Positions 6,559-12,412 of a DNA stretch of 12,412 bases are shown here, piece by piece. Every line of letters begins with the position of its first letter. Within the stretch, counting starts at the first letter, position 1. The position numbers and the translations under genes are program-made. The DNA is from Chloracidobacterium sp. UBA7659. Its GTDB lineage: Bacteria > Acidobacteriota > Blastocatellia > Pyrinomonadales > Pyrinomonadaceae. The stretch lies in NCBI GenBank assembly GCA_002483395.1, contig DLHV01000103.1, positions 22,406-34,817 on the forward strand, read 5' to 3'. A model generated the notes under the pieces. The model was given only the letters and a program-made list of their open reading frames with translations, was not told the origin of the DNA and did no database searches.

Positions 6559-9138
6559 CTAGTTCATTGAGGACGTATTATCACCCATCAACACACTGTC
6601 GCCAATAAGAACACCGTCGCCGATAAGAACACCGTCGCCGATAAGAACACCGTCGCCGATGAGAACACCGTCACCGATAAGGACACCGTCGCCTATTAGC
6701 ACGCCGTCCCCGACGAGTACGCCGTCGCCGATGAGAACGCCATTGCCGATAAGCACGCCGTAGGACAGAACCACCGTGCCGGAACCAACCGCACCACCGT
6801 TACTGAGCATTACGTTGGGAGTCAGGGTCAATCCGGTCGTGTAATACGTGGTTGTGTTAAGCACCGCGGTCGTACCGCTAACGGTCACACCCGAATTCGG
6901 CGTGTACTCACGCTTGTACACGAGCTGAAACTGAGAGATCTGATTCTGGCCAGTGATAAACGAGTGATCGCCAAGAGTTAACTGTGACCAGGCAAAAGTA
7001 TTACCGCCGATCGTTGTGCTTGCGGTTGGAGCCACCCAGCCGGTCGGAACCATTGTGGTGCCCTTTGTCAATGTCTGGAAGTCGACATCGGTTCGCAGGG
7101 ATTTCGCAAGCCTTACTGCACCCTCGAGATTGAGGTTCCCGGCACCCTGTTCATACATACTCGCACCGGCAATCGGTTTTGCCGTGTATTGCAGGATCAT
7201 CTTGACCATGCCCGGGGTAAGATTAGGATTGACCTGAAGCAGCAGTGCCGAGGCACCGGCGACGACAGGAGCTGACATTGAGGTGCCGCTCATGGTCATA
7301 TCCTTGTCGGCATCGGAAATCAATGCTTCGCTGGTGAGCATCAACCCAGGATTAAGAGAAGCCATCAGGTTACCCGGCGCCTTGTAGGAAACGATCTTAT
7401 TTCCCGCAGTGACGATATCTGGTTTAATCAGATTATCGTAAATGCGAACGCCGCTTGCGTTGACAAAAGAACTGCGTGTCGGTCCGCGTGAGCTGAACGA
7501 TGCAATCGTATCGTCAGCCTGTGACGTGGTTCCGAGGCTGTTGCTTGCTCCAACGGTAATAACATACGGGCTGTTACCCGGCGAATGAATGCGTCCGTAC
7601 GTTTTCTGGCCGGCACTGTTTTTGCCAAGGTTGCCGGCGGCGGCAACGACAACGATTCCCGCGTTTACCAGTTCTTTGACCTTCAGGCAAACTGGATCGT
7701 TCGTATATGTATCGATCGCGTCGGAACCAAGGCTAAGATTGACAACGCGAATGTTGTAGGTCGCTTTGTTCAGAAGCACCCAGTTCAAACCATTGAGAAG
7801 CCATGACTGCTGACCCGCACCGTTGTTGTCGAGCACCTTAACGCTGATGATGTTCGCGTTCGTGGCAACGCCTTTGTAGGCGCCGGAGCTAACCGTAGAG
7901 CTGCCAGCCGCGAGACCGGCAACGTGAGTTCCGTGCCCGTAGCCGTCCGTCGTCGCCGTCAGAGTTGCGCTGGTAAAGTTGACGTTTGCGACTATGCGCG
8001 AGGTTGTTCCAGTTTTGAAGCCATTGTGTGTGGAGTAAATACCCGAATCGAGTACAGCAACGCCGATGCCGGTGCCGTCCAGGGTGTAGGCTGCACGCGT
8101 GCCGCTTGCCGGCTGTGCACGCGTTAGTGTGGCACCGATAGTATCCTCGATGTGTCCCGTCGTGGTCGTCGGGCGATCCGGCGAGACGTAATTGATAAGG
8201 CCGCTTTGTGAAAGCGAACCGACTGTGCGAAGCGGGAGATTTACAACAAGCGTGTCGCTGTTGCCGATGCGGTCATGAACACGAGCTTCGCCGCTTGCAA
8301 GCAGCGAGCGCAGTGCTGCATTATCAGCGTCTTTCGCCTGGAGGATAACGTCGATACGGCGATCACCGCTCGGATCTTCGCTCATCATCGAGCGAATGTC
8401 GCTCGATACGTTGTCGCCGCGGTAACCGTTCGTCGATTCCGACGAATTTTTGTCGCCGTTAGCAACCGATTGGCTTCGGTCGGAAATTACGATGCCTTCG
8501 AAAAGGCCTGCGACTTCCGCATTATTTTCGATCTTTGCGGTGTAAGCCGCCTTTGAGCTGCCGCCGATGATCCTGAGTTTTCCTGTGCCGATATTGTCAA
8601 TCAGCTTTTTGCCCGCAGTTCCGGCTTCCAGAACATTCGTCAGTTCGTCCACGAAAAGGATGGTTTTCGTGTTGGATGCCGTCACCTCATCGATAACTGA
8701 CTCGATGCGGTCCGAAACCTCTGTAGCCGATGTCGCACTTGAGAAAAGTGTCGCGGTTTCAAGCTTTATGATAGAGACGCCTGAAAGATTCTTGTTAACG
8801 CTTCCGTTTGCGATACGCATCGCAAGCTGCTCGACAACAAAATCCTGGTTCTCGCCTTTTTCATCTACGATTACTGGCTGACGCTGACCACCACCGGCTA
8901 ACACCTTGATAAGACGAAGCGTGTCGCTTTCAAGGCTTAGGTTTTCACGCAATCTTCCGTCACGGCCAAGCTGCGTCAAATCGGTAGTAAATCTCGTAAT
9001 AGATGAATTGGACGAGGATTCGTTTTTGTTGGCGGCGAAGGCCCCGACCGCAACGATATTCGTAAAGATAAACGAATAAAGTAAGGTGAGGGAGATCGCC
9101 TTGCTTAATATTGAAGTGTTTTTCGTTAACAGTTTCAT
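6559..9138 (-). CDS. Exported S8 (subtilisin-like) peptidase with N-terminal ClpB-like pseudo-AAA domain and C-terminal GVLIGD repeats
   Basis: Secreted serine endopeptidase, 859 residues. ATG 9138 was chosen because AAGGAG lies 7 bases upstream and it gives a clean Sec signal (MKLLTKNTS through VGAFA|AN); the in-frame ATG at 9180 has neither. Residues about 52-221 align without gaps over long stretches with ClpB nucleotide-binding domain 1. The Walker A position reads DEKGENQD (ClpB GEPGVGKT), while Walker B survives as TILFVDEL (159-166). Sensor-1 ATT is GSS, and the ERRF arginine-finger site is AGLF. An I9-like propeptide follows (about 261-331), then the S8 domain (about 350-680) with D364, H402, oxyanion N503 and S620. 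A beta-rich spacer leads to ten hexapeptides and the tail GDNTSSMN. The domain is predicted unable to hydrolyse ATP. It may act as a chaperone, a binding module, or part of the proregion. It is a tandem paralogue of 9402-11468, which lacks this domain. It probably heads an operon with the leader peptide and acetyltransferase. Confidence 0.92.
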   Translation of the reverse strand: MKLLTKNTSILSKAISLTLLYSFIFTNIVAVGAFAANKNESSSNSSITRFTTDLTQLGRDGRLRENLSLESDTLRLIKVLAGGGQRQPVIVDEKGENQDFVVEQLAMRIANGSVNKNLSGVSIIKLETATLFSSATSATEVSDRIESVIDEVTASNTKTILFVDELTNVLEAGTAGKKLIDNIGTGKLRIIGGSSKAAYTAKIENNAEVAGLFEGIVISDRSQSVANGDKNSSESTNGYRGDNVSSDIRSMMSEDPSGDRRIDVILQAKDADNAALRSLLASGEARVHDRIGNSDTLVVNLPLRTVGSLSQSGLINYVSPDRPTTTTGHIEDTIGATLTRAQPASGTRAAYTLDGTGIGVAVLDSGIYSTHNGFKTGTTSRIVANVNFTSATLTATTDGYGHGTHVAGLAAGSSTVSSGAYKGVATNANIISVKVLDNNGAGQQSWLLNGLNWVLLNKATYNIRVVNLSLGSDAIDTYTNDPVCLKVKELVNAGIVVVAAAGNLGKNSAGQKTYGRIHSPGNSPYVITVGASNSLGTTSQADDTIASFSSRGPTRSSFVNASGVRIYDNLIKPDIVTAGNKIVSYKAPGNLMASLNPGLMLTSEALISDADKDMTMSGTSMSAPVVAGASALLLQVNPNLTPGMVKMILQYTAKPIAGASMYEQGAGNLNLEGAVRLAKSLRTDVDFQTLTKGTTMVPTGWVAPTASTTIGGNTFAWSQLTLGDHSFITGQNQISQFQLVYKREYTPNSGVTVSGTTAVLNTTTYYTTGLTLTPNVMLSNGGAVGSGTVVLSYGVLIGNGVLIGDGVLVGDGVLIGDGVLIGDGVLIGDGVLIGDGVLIGDGVLIGDSVLMGDNTSSMN
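6580..6759 (-). repeat. Ten 18-bp tandem repeats encoding GVLIGD
   Basis: Ten in-frame 18-bp units at the 3' end of the first protease gene. On the coding strand the order is GVLIGN, GVLIGD, GVLVGD, six GVLIGD, SVLMGD. Two adjacent units are identical (6616-6651); the others differ mainly at third codon positions. The amino-acid pattern is therefore kept while the DNA drifts. The I-G-D-G-V-L phase fits the hexapeptide consensus of left-handed parallel beta-helices. Confidence 0.9.
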
Positions 9139-9168
9139 TTCGTAGCTCCTTCTAGACAGTGAAAAAAC

Positions 9169-9196
9169 GGCATATGCCATTGTTTCCTATAGTCAA
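9169..9196 (-). promoter_or_regulatory. Possible promoter of the 6559-9138 protease gene
   Basis: On the minus strand TTGACT (9191-9196) is followed after 16 bases by TATGCC (9169-9174). This would start transcription about 25-30 bases before the start codon, just upstream of the AAGGAG site. The -35 match is good and the -10 match mediocre. The -10 lies within the palindrome GGCATATGCC (9169-9178), which could also be a binding site. Confidence 0.3.
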
Positions 9197-9272
9197 GGAG
9201 CGTGCCAAAGGACTAAGTGTTGTAAATACGATCGTTAGCGAGATTCTGGGAGGTTCGGTTCCTACTGCTTTA

Positions 9273-9298
9273 GGTCATGTGAATGACCGAATCGGTCA
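9273..9298. promoter_or_regulatory. Phased GGTCA/TGACC half-sites upstream of the 6559-9138 protease gene
   Basis: TGACCGA-A-TCGGTCA (9284-9298) is a perfect odd palindrome with 7-base arms. A further GGTCA at 9273-9277 forms a second inverted repeat with its left arm (GGTCA-N6-TGACC). The three half-sites begin 10-11 bp apart, about one helical turn. The block lies 135-160 bp upstream of the start codon. It shares TTCGGTCA with the upstream region of the other protease. Confidence 0.4.
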
Positions 9299-9336
9299 GA
9301 TTGAACGGACAGTGGATACATCTTTACTTGGAGGAT

Positions 9337-9371
9337 TTCAAAGAAAGAAGGCCAGGCTTTGCAGCCTGACC
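9337..9371 (-). terminator. Intrinsic terminator of the 9402-11468 protease gene
   Basis: On the minus strand GGTCAGGCT-GCAA-AGCCTGGCC makes a 9-bp stem with one G-T type pair and a 4-base loop, followed by the U-rich tract TTCTTTCTTT. It begins 31 bp after the stop codon and makes the two tandem protease genes separate units, at least partly. Confidence 0.75.
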
Positions 9372-9401
9372 TAAATGTAGGAGAGCAGTTTTATCCAAAC
9401 T

Positions 9402-11468
9402 CTACGGGGCGGGAAGCATACAGGAGGTGTTGTCACCCAAGATGGAACCACTATCGCCGATCAAAACGCCATCGCCGATTAAAACACCGTCGCCGATCAA
9501 CACTCCGTCACCGATCAGAACGCCGTCGCCAACCAGAACGCCTTGAGCGTTGTAAAACGGTGTCGGACTGCCACCCATTGCGTTTGAACTGAGGAATAAT
9601 GTCCCGTCTCCGATGAGTACACCGTTGTTTTTGATCACACCTTGATAGAGGGTCAACGTTCCCGATGTCAGCGTTGTTGATTTTGACAAGCTGCTTCCTG
9701 AAAAAGGCGTTCCGTCACCCACCAAAACACCGCTGGCATACATACCCTGCCATTTATTCATCAGGTCGTTGCCGTAAAGAAAGCCGAAATTCGTTATCAC
9801 GCCTTTGCCCCATTTAACGGTCTGTCCGCTGATGACGCTTGTTTGCGACGCCGGCAACGAGCTCTTGAGCAAGGCCGATCCGTTGGCGGTTGGAAGCGTA
9901 GCTTTAACCAATCGAGCGAGGCGAACCGCACCGTCAATGTTTACCTCGCCTGCACCCTGTTCCAGAGTATTGTAACCATTGAGCGGCTGCGCCGAATACA
10001 TCAAAATTGCCTTTACAAGATTTGGTGTCAGATTCGGATTGGTGTCGATCAACATAGCTGCCGCGCCCGTGACCACCGGAGCCGCCATCGAGGTTCCGCT
10101 CATATACATCACCTGCTCGTCAGCATCGCTGGAAGCACCAGTCTTCAATGACGGAAATAAGGTAACGAATGTGCTGCCGGGACTTGCCGCCGCAATGATC
10201 TTGTTGCCAGATGCCACCACATCAGGCTTGATTAAATTGTCGTATTTTCTTACGCCGTTGATTGTCTGATAGCCGCGGGTCGGGCCTCTTGAACTGTAAG
10301 TGGCAACCGTATCGTCGCTGCGAATGTCTGTTCCCAAAGTATTGGCCGCGCCAACCGTAATAACGGAAGGCTCGATTCCCGGCGAACCAATCGTGCCATA
10401 CAACTTATTGCCGTACAGATCTTTTCCACGATTTCCAGCGGAGGCTACTACTACGATTCCAGCATTTACCGCGCGGCGGGCCGCGAGGCATAACGGGTCC
10501 GTTTTGTAACTGTCTCTGACGGGCGTTCCCAAACTCATATTGATAACGCGGATGTTTTTCGAGGCTTTGTTGGCAATCGCCCAATCAATCGCGGCGATCA
10601 CATTTGCACTTGTGCCGGTACCTAGCGAGCCTAACGCCTTTAGGCTATAAACCGACACGCCGCTGGAAATACCTTCGTAGGCTGCGCTTCCCAAACGCCA
10701 GTCTCCGGACATGATCGAAGCCACGTGGCTGCCGTGTCCGTATTGGTCCGCCAGGTTGCCCGTTCCGGTGAAATCGTAGCTCGTTACTTTGCTGGTTTCA
10801 TCCCACTTTTTGAAAAGGTCGTGTCCTCCATAAACGCCGCTGTCGATTACCGCAACGCCTATACCGGAACCAACCAGCCAGGTATTCGCGTCGCTGTCGC
10901 CTCGATCGGAAATGCCCGTATTGTAAATGCCCGCCGTGTAGCCGACATGGCCGAAACCCATAACTTCTCGGTCAGGGCTGATGTATTCGACATTTTCGGA
11001 CTTGGCGAGCTCTTTAACTTGAGAAAGTGGAAGCTCCGCACTCACCAGGCCCACGTTGTTGTATGCTTTTTTGAACTTGCCGCCGACTGCGATCAGATCG
11101 GATATTATGATGCCGTTTTTTTCCTGGTTGGCCTTAACCTCGCTGGCAAACAGTTCGGCGCTGTCTTTCGTGTTCAGGTCGCCGAGGCTTTCATTAAGAG
11201 GCGTTTCGGATTTTAGCTGAATAATAACCTTTTGAATCTCATTGGAGCGCATTCCCCGAAACTCTTCTTCTGCAATTTCTTCCAGATCAGGGGCGATCTT
11301 GCTTTTCGGCGAGAAATCTTCCGTTCCGTTCTGCTTCGTTGTCAAAACCTCGGGCGATTTACCTTCGTTTTTGCGAAACTGCCCGGCGATTCCGAACGAA
11401 AGCATCTGCATGGTTATCCCGATCAGAACCAGCGATGCAAAAATTTGTTTTAGTGAGAGGGCGTTCAT
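9402..11468 (-). CDS. Exported S8 (subtilisin-like) peptidase with C-terminal GVLIGD repeats
   Basis: Secreted serine endopeptidase, 688 residues from ATG 11468. That start is preceded by GGAA at 7 bases and gives a normal Sec signal (MNALSLKQIF through FGIAG|Q); the in-frame GTG at 11501 is less likely. An I9-like propeptide spans about 76-167 (KVIIQLKSE through VEYISPDREV). The S8 catalytic domain (about 195-520) carries D209 (VAVIDSG), H245 (GHGSHV), oxyanion N346 (ASAGN) and S460 (SGTSMAAP). A variable spacer holds isolated units (GVLVGD, GVLIGD), then five uninterrupted GVL[IV]GD hexapeptides and the tail GDNTSCMLPAP. The catalytic region and tail match the neighbouring downstream protease closely, so the two are tandem paralogues; this one has the ordinary architecture without a ClpB-like region. 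The tail cysteine is not shared, the paralogue having Ser there. Substrate unknown. Confidence 0.92.
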   Translation of the reverse strand: MNALSLKQIFASLVLIGITMQMLSFGIAGQFRKNEGKSPEVLTTKQNGTEDFSPKSKIAPDLEEIAEEEFRGMRSNEIQKVIIQLKSETPLNESLGDLNTKDSAELFASEVKANQEKNGIIISDLIAVGGKFKKAYNNVGLVSAELPLSQVKELAKSENVEYISPDREVMGFGHVGYTAGIYNTGISDRGDSDANTWLVGSGIGVAVIDSGVYGGHDLFKKWDETSKVTSYDFTGTGNLADQYGHGSHVASIMSGDWRLGSAAYEGISSGVSVYSLKALGSLGTGTSANVIAAIDWAIANKASKNIRVINMSLGTPVRDSYKTDPLCLAARRAVNAGIVVVASAGNRGKDLYGNKLYGTIGSPGIEPSVITVGAANTLGTDIRSDDTVATYSSRGPTRGYQTINGVRKYDNLIKPDVVASGNKIIAAASPGSTFVTLFPSLKTGASSDADEQVMYMSGTSMAAPVVTGAAAMLIDTNPNLTPNLVKAILMYSAQPLNGYNTLEQGAGEVNIDGAVRLARLVKATLPTANGSALLKSSLPASQTSVISGQTVKWGKGVITNFGFLYGNDLMNKWQGMYASGVLVGDGTPFSGSSLSKSTTLTSGTLTLYQGVIKNNGVLIGDGTLFLSSNAMGGSPTPFYNAQGVLVGDGVLIGDGVLIGDGVLIGDGVLIGDSGSILGDNTSCMLPAP
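9453..9542 (-). repeat. Five 18-bp tandem repeats encoding GVL[IV]GD
   Basis: Five contiguous in-frame 18-bp units near the 3' end of the second protease gene: GVLVGD followed by four GVLIGD. They have the same period, phase and near-identical DNA unit as the ten-copy array of the paralogue. Two lone units occur further upstream in the same protein, separated by longer loops. This suggests a beta-helix with insertions, or units decaying at the inner edge of the array. Confidence 0.9.
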
Positions 11469-11621
11469 ATTCTTGTTCCAATTACTCAAACTATGGTGCA
11501 CTCGTGTGCCGCGAACATAATCGCAACGGCTGTGCCAAAGATGCCGAGCACGCGGAACATCAACAAACAGTTACGTTTGAGAAGCTTCAGGCCGTTTGTG
11601 AGTGCGATTAGTTCGTTCAGC

Positions 11622-11663
11622 TTGACCGAAAGATATGTCAATCCGACAGTCGTTTTGACCGAA
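11622..11663 (-). promoter_or_regulatory. Direct repeat of TTCGGTCAA upstream of the 9402-11468 protease gene
   Basis: Two exact copies of TTCGGTCAA on the minus strand (11655-11663 and 11622-11630) start 33 bp apart, about three helical turns, 154-195 bp upstream of the start codon. A TTGACA (11636-11641) lies between them and could be a -35 element, but I see no convincing -10. The rest of 11469-11681 holds no gene I can support. Confidence 0.4.
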
Positions 11664-11681
11664 CAGGTTTTTCCAGTGAAC

Positions 11682-11717
11682 AAAAAAAGGAAAGCAGCGG
11701 CGCCTTCCTTTTTTTTC
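11682..11717 (-). terminator. Intrinsic terminator of mdh
   Basis: AAAAGGAA (11685-11692) pairs with TTCCTTTT (11705-11712) around a GC-rich centre, with long A and T runs on the outer sides. On the minus strand the hairpin is followed by TTTTTTTG, about 20 bp after the mdh stop codon. Because both flanks are A/T runs it could work in either direction. Confidence 0.75.
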
Positions 11718-11734
11718 TTTTGAGATGATTTGAT

Positions 11735-12412
<678 letters not shown>

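Noticed and set aside
6545..6560. Possible terminator after the first protease gene (GTTG-AAAAA-CAAC)
   Set aside because: Only four base pairs and AT-rich with no proper T-run, so read-through into the leader and acetyltransferase is more likely.
6580..6759. Tandem repeats considered as a CRISPR or minisatellite
   Set aside because: The units abut without spacers, are 18 bp, stay in frame and encode a hexapeptide solenoid.
8440..8985. Gene fusion artefact explaining the ClpB-like region
   Set aside because: The frame is continuous with signal peptide, propeptide and S8 domain, and the key ATPase residues are coherently degenerate, which argues for a long-standing domain rather than a chimeric assembly.
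11486..11683. 65-codon minus-strand ORF with a hydrophobic segment upstream of the second protease
   Set aside because: It would begin with TTG at the edge of the mdh terminator and has no ribosome site. It covers the likely promoter and the TTCGGTCAA repeats, and the protein is not recognisable.

Overview
The window looks like a chromosomal segment from an Acidobacteriota-type bacterium, possibly Blastocatellia/Pyrinomonadaceae-like. This assignment is an inference from the B. subtilis-type succinate dehydrogenase, the paired exported subtilases, the mid-range GC and the general protein style. No rRNA, tRNA, IS element or CRISPR array is visible.

Left part (1-2883, + strand): the 3' part of sdhA and a complete sdhB, the flavoprotein and iron-sulfur subunits of succinate dehydrogenase. 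Between them sits an AT-rich gene for a small exported protein, apparently split by a one-base frameshift. Middle (2928-5435, - strand): a membrane-bound PAS-GGDEF-EAL protein with every cyclic-di-GMP motif intact, converging on sdhB. Next (5618-6522, - strand): a GNAT acetyltransferase preceded by an 18-residue leader ORF that has a strong ribosome binding site and a TAATG stop-start overlap with it. A clear intrinsic terminator follows the acetyltransferase.

Right part (6559-11468, - strand): two tandem exported S8 (subtilisin-like) serine peptidases, each with signal peptide, I9-like propeptide, intact catalytic triad, and a C-terminal run of perfect 18-bp/6-residue GVLIGD repeats ending in a shared GDNTS[S/C]M tail. 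The downstream paralogue (6559-9138) has an additional region of about 170 residues before its propeptide that aligns closely with the first AAA+ module of ClpB. Its Walker A lysine/threonine and arginine fingers are lost while the Walker B DE pair is kept. An exported, apparently ATP-dead Clp-type domain joined to a protease is the most unusual item here. The window ends with the 3' part of malate dehydrogenase (11735-12412, - strand) and its terminator.

Likely transcription units are: sdhA - small ORF - sdhB; the GGDEF/EAL gene alone; protease 2 alone, with its own terminator; protease 1 - leader peptide - acetyltransferase, with no terminator seen between them; and mdh. A TTCGGTCA motif occurs 146-195 bp upstream of both protease start codons, which suggests shared control.
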